A stretch of 6,080 nt of DNA, taken from Trebonia sp. (GTDB taxonomy: Bacteria; Actinomycetota; Actinomycetes; Streptosporangiales; Streptosporangiaceae). A program made the position numbers and the translations under genes. Location of the stretch: assembly GCA_030043595.1 (NCBI GenBank), contig JASHXJ010000648.1, positions 1 to 6,080 of the forward strand. The letters run 5' to 3'. The notes beneath the pieces were generated by a model. It did not search any database. It was not told where the DNA came from and saw only the letters and a list, made by a program, of their open reading frames with translations. How positions within the stretch are numbered: the first letter of the stretch is position 1; every line of letters begins with the position of its first letter. Positions 1-5,418 of this stretch are shown in pieces.

Positions 1-729
1 GCGGCGCACGACGTGATCGCCGTCCGGCCGATCGGCCCGCCTCGCCCGACGCTCGTGGTGGCGGGCTGCGACCCGGCGCTCCCGCTGCTTGCCACGCCGC
101 TGGGCCTGCTCGATCCGCCGGTCGCCTTCGCCTGGTGGCCCTGCGGCAGTGCCGAGGCACTGCGGCTGGCCGCCGCGGGCCTGGTGCACGTCGCGGGCGT
201 TCACCTGCGTGACGCCCGGGGCGCGTACAACACGGTCGCCAGGGAGCTTCCCGGGGGCGCCGAGGTCGTGGGCTTCACCGCCTGGCGGGAAGGCCTCGTG
301 ACCAGGCCGGAGCTCGCCGGCACCATAACCGGGCTCGACGCGATAGCCAGGCACGGGCTGCGCCTGGTCAACCGCGAGCCGGGTGCCGAGGCGCGCCGGG
401 TCCTCGACCGCGAGCGGATGAGGCTCGGCCTGGACCCGGCCGAGCTGCCCGGCTACGACACCCGCGCCGCCGGGCACCTGCAGGTCGCGTCGGCGATCGC
501 GGCCGGCCTTGCCGACGCGGGCGTGGCCAGCGAGCCCGCCGCCAGCGCGTTCGGGCTGAGGTTCGTGCCGCTGGCCGACGAGCGGTTCGACCTGGTGCTG
601 CCCGGCCAGCATCTCGCCTCGCGCGAGGTCGCGGGGCTGCTGAAGGTGCTCACCTCCCCGTGGCTCCTCGCCCAGCTGGCCAGCCTGCCGGGCTACGACC
701 CCGCCGCCTGCGGCGCCCCCGTCGGCTGA
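1..729 (+). CDS. PBP-like (molybdate-type) substrate-binding domain regulator, 5'-truncated
   Basis: The visible part resembles the PBP_like domain (PF12727 type). That domain is related to molybdate-binding periplasmic proteins but sits in cytoplasmic regulators, usually behind an N-terminal helix-turn-helix or excisionase-type DNA-binding domain. Seen here: an opening beta strand TLVVAGCDPALPLL, then HVAGVHLRD, VVGFTAWREGLV, and the late GHLQVASAIAAGLADAGVA...FGLRFVPLADERFDLVLP stretch, which is characteristic of the family. There is no signal peptide or lipobox, so it is probably not an exported transporter component. The frame is open to base 1 (AAHD before the GTG at 13), and no ribosome binding site precedes that GTG. 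The true start and the DNA-binding domain therefore probably lie outside the window. The stop is TGA at 727-729. The role as a ligand-sensing regulator is inferred from the family; the ligand is unknown. Confidence 0.82.
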   Translation, partial: AAHDVIAVRPIGPPRPTLVVAGCDPALPLLATPLGLLDPPVAFAWWPCGSAEALRLAAAGLVHVAGVHLRDARGAYNTVARELPGGAEVVGFTAWREGLVTRPELAGTITGLDAIARHGLRLVNREPGAEARRVLDRERMRLGLDPAELPGYDTRAAGHLQVASAIAAGLADAGVASEPAASAFGLRFVPLADERFDLVLPGQHLASREVAGLLKVLTSPWLLAQLASLPGYDPAACGAPVG

Positions 730-732
730 ATT

Positions 733-749
733 CATCGAAGGCCATCGAA
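733..749. repeat. Short tandem direct repeat CATCGAA x2, 10-bp period
   Basis: CATCGAA occurs at 733-739 and again at 743-749, separated by GGC, so the copies sit about one helical turn apart. They begin four bases after the stop of the upstream regulator gene and about 80 bases before the lipoprotein start. The layout would suit a tandem operator, but a 7-bp repeat can arise by chance and no promoter could be placed beside it. The rest of 730-829 shows no convincing terminator or -35/-10 pair. Confidence 0.3.
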
Positions 750-818
750 AAACCAGCCTCCAGGGTCCCCGCGGGTGTTGCATAGCCCAAGCGGCCGGGC
801 CTGAGCCGCGCGAGGCAT

Positions 819-824
819 AGGAAG
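819..824 (+). promoter_or_regulatory. Ribosome binding site of the lipoprotein gene
   Basis: AGGAAG lies 5 bases before the ATG at 830 and 11 bases before a second in-frame ATG at 836. The spacing slightly favours 830, but either start yields the same signal peptide. Confidence 0.55.
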
Positions 825-829
825 CGGGA

Positions 830-1657
830 ATGCACATGAGCAGGGACACGTTCGATGCGCGCCGGACACCGGGCGCTGGTACCAGGGTCACGGTCGCGGC
901 CGCCGCGGGATGCCTGCTCGCGGCCGGGCTGGCGCTGACCGGGTGCAGCTCCGCGGCCAGCCCGGGAGGCGCCGGTGCCGCGACGCCGGCCGGCACCGCG
1001 ACCGCGGCGGCCGCCACGACGTCAAGCCCGGCGGCCGCGACCGCCTCGCTGATGTCGGTTCCGTTCCCGGTCGCCGTCGGCAACACCTGGACGTTCAAGG
1101 TCACGACCAGCCTCGGGGACGGTACGACGGTCAGCAAGATGAGCGCCGTCGTCCCGGTCTCCGATGGCCAGCAGGTCACGATGACCAGCACGAACGACAT
1201 CGACGGGTCGACGACCAGCACGTCGGAGACCTACGTCTTCCGTCCGGACGGCTCGATCCTGTACCCGCTGTCCCAGTTCGACAGCAGCGGCAGCGGCGTC
1301 ACGGTGAGCGGCAGCGGCATCGTCTGGCCCCCCGCGGCGACGATCGACTCGGGCAAGCCGTCGACCTCCGAGCTGAAGCTGTCGATCGACGCGGACGGAC
1401 AGAAGATCGCCACGACCGCGCACATCACCGTGCAGGGCGCCGGGACCCAGACGGTCACCGTGCCGGCGGGCACCTACCAGGCGACCGTGGTGGACATGAC
1501 GGAGGCGATCTCTGTCGAGGGCGTCGAGGCGACCGTGGAGGTCACCACCTGGCTCGCGCCTGGCGTGGGCCCGGTCAAGGACGAAGTGCTCACCGATGAG
1601 GCAGGCACCAGTCACGTCACGGCGACCGAGGAACTGGAGTCGTTCACCAAGGGCTGA
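830..1657 (+). CDS. Secreted lipoprotein of unknown function
   Basis: A 275-residue predicted lipoprotein. The N-terminus has arginines (R11, R12, R19), a hydrophobic Ala/Leu-rich stretch at about 20-36, and a lipobox LTGC with the lipidated cysteine at 39. An Ala/Thr/Ser/Gly-rich linker follows to about residue 73. The folded part then opens with PFPVAVGNTWTFKVTT. It contains alternating polar beta strands and a late VPAGTYQATVVDMTE...WLAPGVGPVKDEV stretch, a pattern seen in uncharacterised beta-rich envelope proteins of the DUF3108-like kind. That similarity is from memory and loose. It has no cysteine beyond the lipobox region and no catalytic motif I recognise. It lies 15 bases upstream of a lipoprotein transpeptidase gene on the same strand, so co-transcription and an envelope role are reasonable inferences. 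An alternative start is ATG at 836 (Met3). Confidence 0.85.
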   Translation: MHMSRDTFDARRTPGAGTRVTVAAAAGCLLAAGLALTGCSSAASPGGAGAATPAGTATAAAATTSSPAAATASLMSVPFPVAVGNTWTFKVTTSLGDGTTVSKMSAVVPVSDGQQVTMTSTNDIDGSTTSTSETYVFRPDGSILYPLSQFDSSGSGVTVSGSGIVWPPAATIDSGKPSTSELKLSIDADGQKIATTAHITVQGAGTQTVTVPAGTYQATVVDMTEAISVEGVEATVEVTTWLAPGVGPVKDEVLTDEAGTSHVTATEELESFTKG

Positions 1658-1667
1658 GGCTAGCCTC
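1656..1667. promoter_or_regulatory. 12-bp perfect palindrome between the two lipoprotein genes
   Basis: GAGGCTAGCCTC reads the same on both strands. It overlaps the last two bases of the lipoprotein stop codon and ends 5 bases before the ATG of the transpeptidase. In RNA it could form only a 4-bp stem (GAGG/CCTC) around a CTAG loop. The GAGG is the only Shine-Dalgarno-like sequence before the ATG at 1673, at a long 13-base spacing. It may affect translation of the second gene or be a protein site; neither is shown. Confidence 0.35.
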
Positions 1668-1672
1668 CATGT

Positions 1673-3559
1673 ATGGCGTACCTGCGACTGAGTATCAGCG
1701 CGGCGGGCATCGCGGCCATCGCCATCGCGGGGTGCAGCGGCAGCGGCAGCCAGCGCCAGCCGGCCACCCCGCAGGCGACGGCCGCCTCGTTCCTCGCTGA
1801 CTGGTCGCACAAGGACTGGGCGGGCATGCGCGAGCTCACCCTGCACCCGCCCGCCGACTTCACCGCGGTCAACGAGGCGGCGTTCGCCAGCCTGGACGTG
1901 ACCGCGGCGTCGTTCAGCACCGGTCCGATGCGGCGGACCGGGGACACGGCCCGGCAGGCCGTGACCGAGCACCTGACTCTGGCCGGCCTCGGCCAGGTCG
2001 GCATCAGGACCACGGTGGATCTTGTCAGCCGCGGCGGTCGGTGGCTTGTCCGCTGGACTCCCGCCACCATCGCGCCGGGGCTGGGCACCGGGGACACGCT
2101 CGAGCTGCAGACGACCTGGCCCGCCCGCGCCCCCATCCTCGGGGCGGACGGCGCACCGCTGACAGCGCAGGCGCAGATGGTGGTGGTCGGGCTCGAGGGG
2201 AGCCGCGTCAAGGACCCCGCGTCGGTCAGCAGAGCCCTGGTCGCGGCGGGCGCGACGCAGCAGGAGGTGAGCACCGCGCTCGCGGCGGCCAGGGCGCACC
2301 CGACGTACTTCGAGCCGGTCTTCACCGTCACATGGGCGCGCTACGAGCAGCTCAAGCCGGCGATCTACCCGCTGCCCGGCACGGTGTTCCAGACCCAGGA
2401 GCAGCGCACCGCGATCACTCCCGGCCTGGCGGACGGCATCGTCGGCACTGTCGGCCCGATCACCGCGCAGGAACTCGGCCAGCTCGGCCCGCCGTACAAC
2501 GCGGCGAGCGTCATCGGCCAGACCGGCCTTGAAGGTGCCGCCGAACGCCAGCTCGCCGGCAGCCCGGCTGCCAGCGTGATCGTCGTCAGCTCCGCAGGCG
2601 GCACGGTGGCCACCGTCGCCTCGATTCCGCAGCGTCCGGGCACGCCGGTGGACACCACGATCGACCCAGCGGTGCAGCGCGCCGCCGAGGCGGCGCTCGC
2701 CTCGGACACCAGCCTGGGCACGCGGACCGCCGCGCTGGTCGCGGTCGACGCGACGACGGGGGCGGTGCTCGCGGCCACGGATGTCAACAGCGGCGGCTTC
2801 GACGTGGCCCTGGAGGGGGCCTACCCGCCCGGCTCGACGTTCAAGGTGATCACCTCGACGGCGCTGCTCACCCACGGGCTCACCCCGTCGTCCGCGGCGA
2901 GCTGCCCGCCGGACATCACGGTCGACGGCGAGGTGTTCGGCAACGCCGAGGGCGACGCGCCGGTGCGGGACCTGCTGCAGGCCTTCGCGGAGTCCTGCAA
3001 CACCGCGTTCATCGGGCTGGCCACGCAGCACCTCACGGCGGCGGACCTCCCGCTGGCCGCGCGGATGTTCCGGCTCGGTGTCGCACCGCAGCTGGGGCTG
3101 CCGGCCTATGCCGGGTCGGTGCCGCAGCCGACGGACGAGGCCGACCTGGCCGCCACGTCGATCGGCCAGGGCGCGGTGCTCGTCTCGCCGCTCGACATGG
3201 CGATGGTCGCCGCCGCCGCCGACAGCGGCGTCGCGCGCGCCCCGCGCCTGGTCGCCGGCGCCCCCGACGACTCCGTCCCGGGCAGCCCGCTGCCCGCGGC
3301 TGTCGTCGCCGGGCTGCACGAGATGATGGCTCAGGTGGTCGCCACGGGCACGGCGGCGGGCCAGGGGCTGCCCGCGGGCACCTACGCAAAGACAGGGACC
3401 GCCCAGTACGGCACAGGGACCACCCTGAAGACCGACGCCTGGCTGATCGGGTTCCGCGGCGGCATCGCGTTCGCGGTGCTCGTGAGCAACTCGCCCGGCA
3501 ACGGCGGCCCCACCGACGGCCCCATCGCCGCCAGGTTCCTCGACGCCCTGGGCGGCTGA
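1673..3559 (+). CDS. Lipoprotein class B penicillin-binding protein (PBP-lipo type transpeptidase)
   Basis: A 628-residue D,D-transpeptidase that would cross-link peptidoglycan on the outer face of the cytoplasmic membrane. The N-terminus is a signal peptide with lipobox IAGC (Cys21), so the enzyme appears to be lipid-anchored rather than held by a transmembrane helix, as in mycobacterial PBP-lipo (Rv2864c). An NTF2-like MecA_N domain follows at about 33-145 (ATAASFLADWSHKDWAGM), then a dimerisation/pedestal region at about 150-320. The transpeptidase domain begins near V326 (VDTTIDPAVQRAAEAAL). All three active-site motifs are intact: STFK with the acylated Ser388 and Lys391, SCN at 441-443, and KTG at 573-575 followed by TAQ. 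It is 15 bases behind another lipoprotein gene, suggesting an operon. The ATG at 1673 has only a weak ribosome binding site, but the signal peptide directly after it supports this start. MecA_N is also found in methicillin-resistance PBP2a, but beta-lactam affinity cannot be judged here. Confidence 0.95.
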   Translation: MAYLRLSISAAGIAAIAIAGCSGSGSQRQPATPQATAASFLADWSHKDWAGMRELTLHPPADFTAVNEAAFASLDVTAASFSTGPMRRTGDTARQAVTEHLTLAGLGQVGIRTTVDLVSRGGRWLVRWTPATIAPGLGTGDTLELQTTWPARAPILGADGAPLTAQAQMVVVGLEGSRVKDPASVSRALVAAGATQQEVSTALAAARAHPTYFEPVFTVTWARYEQLKPAIYPLPGTVFQTQEQRTAITPGLADGIVGTVGPITAQELGQLGPPYNAASVIGQTGLEGAAERQLAGSPAASVIVVSSAGGTVATVASIPQRPGTPVDTTIDPAVQRAAEAALASDTSLGTRTAALVAVDATTGAVLAATDVNSGGFDVALEGAYPPGSTFKVITSTALLTHGLTPSSAASCPPDITVDGEVFGNAEGDAPVRDLLQAFAESCNTAFIGLATQHLTAADLPLAARMFRLGVAPQLGLPAYAGSVPQPTDEADLAATSIGQGAVLVSPLDMAMVAAAADSGVARAPRLVAGAPDDSVPGSPLPAAVVAGLHEMMAQVVATGTAAGQGLPAGTYAKTGTAQYGTGTTLKTDAWLIGFRGGIAFAVLVSNSPGNGGPTDGPIAARFLDALGG

Positions 3560-3577
3560 CTACGCCGTCAGCTGCCC
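3550..3577. terminator. Hairpin shared by two convergent genes, containing both stop codons
   Basis: The left arm GGGCGGCTGAC (3550-3560) pairs with the right arm GTCAGCTGCCC (3567-3577) across a 6-base loop TACGCC. Read as plus-strand RNA this gives 10 Watson-Crick pairs and one G-U pair. Read from the minus strand the same position becomes an A-C mismatch. The transpeptidase TGA (3557-3559) lies in the left arm and the opposing gene's TGA (TCA at 3568-3570) in the right arm. No T-tract follows on either side, which is common for actinobacterial terminators. A bidirectional terminator or mRNA 3'-end structure is the likely role. Confidence 0.6.
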
Positions 3578-4692
3578 GTGGTGCCTGTCGCCCGCTCGCA
3601 GGCAGGGCCGCCGCCTGCCGCCGGGGTAGCCAGCGAGTACATGCCGGCTGTGGCAGCGGACTGGCCGAAGGCGGCCGAGCGCCCGTTCAGGTAGTCCGGG
3701 TGGATGTAGCCGTCGCCGGGCCCGCACGCGACGGCGCCGCCGGCGGTGATGACCGCCCGGTACCACGGCTCGAGTGCGCCGGATCGCCCTGGATCGCGGT
3801 CGTTCCACCGCGCGAAATCGATGCTGCCGGTCACGTGGTCGACGACCAGCGTCCAGTCCGCCGGATCGTGCGGCGGCTCGATCGCGTACGCGAACAGGTA
3901 GTTGACCTGCACGGCGAGGACCGCGGTGCCCGACTGGGTGACGGCCCGCACGCTCATCAGCCCGTATACCTTGATCACGCTCCCGACGAGCGCGGTGCTG
4001 CCGGGCGCGAACGACGCGACCCACGCGCGGGTGCTGCGCGGGTAGCCAGCCTTGGTCACGCCCTTGCTGTTCAGGCCGGCCAGGAACTGGGTCCGCTGTG
4101 CGGCGGTGAGCAGCTTCTCGAACGCGGTCGGCGCCCCGCCCAGCAGCGTCTGCCTGTCCAGGTTGGCGGCGATCAGCAGCGCGCGTGCCGTGCCGTAAGC
4201 GGCCGCCACCTGCGCCGCGGTGAACCGCCCGGCCGGCCTGGCTCGCGGCGCCGCGATCGCGGCGGCGCCGTCCGTCCAGTGGTCGGCGAGCGTGCCGTAG
4301 AACGGGTCGGCCGGCGGCCCGGCGAACAAGTCGACGGGGAATACCGTCCCGGACGGTTCCGGCAGGGCGGCCTGCTGTGCCGGGCCGGCGTTCACCGGCT
4401 GCGCGTCGGCCGTCTGGCCCGTCACGTCCGCGGACTTGGCCGTGCCCGGCGCGAACCGCAGCCAGGCGATCCCCCCGGCCAGGGCGAGGAAGACGGCGAG
4501 AACCAGCGATCCGGTCAGCTGGCCCAGTCCGCGCCTGGTCCGCCTGACCGGTCCCGCACCCGAGCTCAGTCGTTCGGCTGCCGACGGCTCGAGAAACAGT
4601 GGCTCGCCCGCGCCGCCCTCCATGAGCTGTCGCAGCTCGCGGTCGAACTCGTCCGCCGAGGCGGGCTCCTGTCCGCTCGTGGCATCCGGCAT
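3568..4692 (-). CDS. Single-pass membrane protein of unknown function
   Basis: A 374-residue protein I do not recognise. Residues 1-58 are hydrophilic and rich in acidic residues early on (EFDRELRQLMEGG). A basic cluster RRTRR at 50-54 precedes one hydrophobic helix at about 59-78 (LTGSLVLAVFLALAGGIAWL). By the positive-inside rule the N-terminus faces the cytoplasm and about 290 residues lie outside. The outer part has an Ala/Gln/Pro-rich linker, a helical section at about 160-220 (FTAAQVAAAYGTARALLIAANLD...AFEKLLTAAQRTQFLAGL), then a beta-rich section with VQVNYLFAYAIEPP and DWTLVVDHVTGSIDF. Two cysteines near the end (323 and 365) could form a disulfide. The frame is preferred over the overlapping 426-codon frame on the same strand because of its coherent topology and G/C-rich third positions. 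It converges on the PBP-lipo gene, so an envelope role is possible but unproven. Confidence 0.82.
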   Translation of the reverse strand: MPDATSGQEPASADEFDRELRQLMEGGAGEPLFLEPSAAERLSSGAGPVRRTRRGLGQLTGSLVLAVFLALAGGIAWLRFAPGTAKSADVTGQTADAQPVNAGPAQQAALPEPSGTVFPVDLFAGPPADPFYGTLADHWTDGAAAIAAPRARPAGRFTAAQVAAAYGTARALLIAANLDRQTLLGGAPTAFEKLLTAAQRTQFLAGLNSKGVTKAGYPRSTRAWVASFAPGSTALVGSVIKVYGLMSVRAVTQSGTAVLAVQVNYLFAYAIEPPHDPADWTLVVDHVTGSIDFARWNDRDPGRSGALEPWYRAVITAGGAVACGPGDGYIHPDYLNGRSAAFGQSAATAGMYSLATPAAGGGPACERATGTTGS

Positions 4693-4698
4693 GGCCAG

Positions 4699-4704
4699 AA
4701 CGTA
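4699..4704 (-). promoter_or_regulatory. Leaderless -10 element for the membrane protein gene
   Basis: On the minus strand TACGTT matches the TAnnnT -10 pattern and ends 6 bases before the ATG (complement of 4690-4692). Transcription would thus start at or next to the start codon. No Shine-Dalgarno sequence is present (the bases before the ATG read TCTGGCC), which fits a leaderless mRNA, common in actinobacteria. No convincing -35 was found at 16-18 bases. Confidence 0.5.
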
Positions 4705-4813
4705 ACAAGCGACTCAATGTGAAGCGAGACAAGATTACGCAACGATTTCGCGGCCGTCGCCGCGAGCAGCGTCCGCCGGGCGAATGGACCGGTGTGTCCC
4801 CGCGGGGTCGCGA

Positions 4814-4864
4814 GCCGGCGGTGCGCGAGACTGCGGTCACGACGCACGCCGGCCCGACCTTTTT
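4814..4864 (+). terminator. Candidate intrinsic terminator reading on the plus strand
   Basis: GCCGGC (4814-4819) and GTGCG (4821-4825) pair with CGCAC (4843-4847) and GCCGGC (4848-4853). This makes an 11-bp stem with one bulged G (4820) and a 17-base loop. Six bases after the stem comes TTTTT (4860-4864), one of the few T-runs in the window. The gap between stem and T-run is longer than in a classical terminator. No plus-strand gene lies upstream, so it would end an unannotated or spurious transcript. Confidence 0.3.
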
Positions 4865-4874
4865 CGCGCCTCTG

Positions 4875-4932
4875 CCCGTTATCGTGAAGACTTATCCCAG
4901 CTAGCGGTCGGATAACTCTTCACGATGACCGG
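4875..4932. repeat. 23-bp AT-rich imperfect inverted repeat around the 3' end of the TraR-like gene
   Basis: The core arms are ATCGTGAAGACTTATCC (4881-4897) and GGATAACTCTTCACGAT (4910-4926). They match at 16 of 17 positions as inverted copies. Extending outward to 4875 and 4932 gives 20 of 23. The 12-base centre holds GCTAGC. The stop codon of the minus-strand TraR-like gene (TCA at 4920-4922) lies in the right arm. As RNA it would form a long hairpin with one internal mismatch, so it could act as a terminator. However, the AT-rich arms are unlike the local sequence, no T-run follows, and the form also suits a mobile-element end or palindromic repeat. Confidence 0.7.
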
Positions 4933-5336
4933 CCTGCCGCTGAAATTCCGGTATTCGGGACATTTCGCCCCTGGCACAATAAGCCCCGGGCGGCGCAGCG
5001 GACGCAGGTCAGGGCCGCCGGGCGGGCGGCCAGTCGCGCCGCGCCGATCGGCCCGCCGCACGCGTCGCACTGGCCGTACCTGCCCGCGTCGAGCTTCCGC
5101 GACGCGGCCCCGACCGCGGCCAGGTGCGAACGCGCCTGCTCAAGCAGCGCGGCGACGTGCTGGCGCTCGTACGCCACCGTCGCGCCCTCCGGGTCGTGCT
5201 CGTCGTCGCCCCCGGACGACCCGTCCGCGGCGCTGGCGATAATGCCGCCGAGCTCGCGCTCGAGTTCTGCTATCCGGCGCAGCGTCGCCGCACGGTCGGC
5301 CTCGAGCCTGGCCCTGGCCGCTTCCCGTTCAGTCAC
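4920..5336 (-). CDS. TraR/DksA family C4 zinc-finger protein
   Basis: A 138-residue DksA/TraR-like protein. Family members bind the RNA polymerase secondary channel or act as small regulators; the specific target here is unknown. Seen: an N-terminal charged helix (about 1-35, EREAARARLEADRAATLRR), a tip with DDEHDPEG at 44-51 as in actinobacterial members, a second helix at about 55-80, and a zinc finger Cys90-x2-Cys93 with Cys111-x2-Cys114. The start is GTG at 5334-5336, because an in-frame TAG (complement of 5346-5348) lies just upstream and an AGGCGG site sits 5 bases before the GTG. Oddity: relatives usually end a few residues after the last CxxC, but this one runs on for 24 residues. Its last 20 codons include TTA (codon 119) and 9 codons ending in A or T, against about 11 in the preceding 118. 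The stop lies in a long inverted repeat. Confidence 0.9.
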   Translation of the reverse strand: MTEREAARARLEADRAATLRRIAELERELGGIIASAADGSSGGDDEHDPEGATVAYERQHVAALLEQARSHLAAVGAASRKLDAGRYGQCDACGGPIGAARLAARPAALTCVRCAARGLLCQGRNVPNTGISAAGRSS

Positions 5337-5341
5337 CCGCG

Positions 5342-5347
5342 CCGCCT
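5342..5347 (-). promoter_or_regulatory. Ribosome binding site of the TraR/DksA-like gene
   Basis: AGGCGG on the minus strand lies 5 bases before the GTG at 5336. It overlaps the in-frame TAG that rules out an earlier start, so it fixes the GTG as the start. Confidence 0.65.
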
Positions 5348-5374
5348 ATCATTAATGGCGACAATACCCGCGGC

Positions 5375-5396
5375 CCCGGGACGGAATTATCCCGGG
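5375..5396. promoter_or_regulatory. Palindrome CCCGGGA-N8-TCCCGGG in the divergent promoter region
   Basis: Seven-base arms (5375-5381 and 5390-5396) flank an AT-rich 8-base centre CGGAATTA. The site lies midway between the divergent starts at 5336 (minus) and 5419 (plus), where an operator controlling both genes would sit. On the minus strand the right half overlaps GATAAT (5386-5391), a possible -10 for the TraR-like gene giving a leader of roughly 40 bases. A second, perfect 8-bp palindrome CATTAATG lies at 5350-5357, beside that gene's ribosome binding site. Operator function is inferred from symmetry and position only. Confidence 0.45.
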
Positions 5397-5404
5397 CTAT
5401 CTGG

Positions 5405-5410
5405 CATTAT
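5405..5410 (+). promoter_or_regulatory. Candidate -10 for a leaderless transcript of the small zinc-finger gene
   Basis: CATTAT ends 8 bases before the ATG at 5419, and no Shine-Dalgarno sequence precedes that ATG, so a leaderless mRNA is plausible. GGAATT at 5383-5388 sits 16 bases upstream and resembles the GGAA-type -35 of ECF sigma factors. Its match to any specific sigma factor is weak, and it lies inside the CCCGGGA/TCCCGGG palindrome. Confidence 0.35.
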
Positions 5411-5418
5411 GAAAGCAA

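Larger units (their letters stand above)
4693..4919. other. Gene-poor stretch rich in inverted repeats
   Basis: No gene is supported here. A plus-strand frame from GTG 4719 to 4904 has no ribosome binding site or recognisable domain and runs into the inverted repeat. The stretch holds the leaderless promoter of the membrane protein gene, a 7-bp hairpin TCGCGGC-CGTC-GCCGCGA (4748-4765) and a palindrome CCCCGCGGGG (4798-4807). It also holds a terminator-like hairpin with T5 (4814-4864) and most of the left half of an AT-rich 23-bp inverted repeat. Parts (4695-4750 and 4870-4920) are clearly more AT-rich than the surrounding genes. Confidence 0.55.

Noticed and set aside
778..783. TTGCAT as a -35 for the lipoprotein gene
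   Set aside because: No -10-like hexamer occurs 16-18 bases downstream.
1022..3319. 765-codon open frame on the minus strand across both lipoprotein genes
   Set aside because: It is antisense to two well-supported genes, its translation is Arg/Gly/Ala-rich low-complexity, and long antisense frames are expected in GC-rich DNA.
3700..4722. 340-codon plus-strand frame
   Set aside because: Antisense shadow of the membrane protein gene, with an Arg/Gly-rich translation and no motif.
3560..4840. 426-codon minus-strand frame overlapping the membrane protein gene
   Set aside because: The translation is arginine-rich without domain or topology, whereas the alternative frame gives a coherent single-pass membrane protein.
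4719..4904. 61-codon plus-strand frame starting at GTG
   Set aside because: It has no ribosome binding site and a basic low-complexity translation, and it ends inside the inverted repeat. The similar peptide VIVK(T/S)YP on both strands simply reflects the repeat's symmetry.
4891..4917. Possible DnaA boxes (TTATCC in both arms of the inverted repeat)
   Set aside because: Only the first six bases fit; TTATCCCAG and TTATCCGAC diverge from TTATCCACA, there is no cluster, and no replication gene is nearby.
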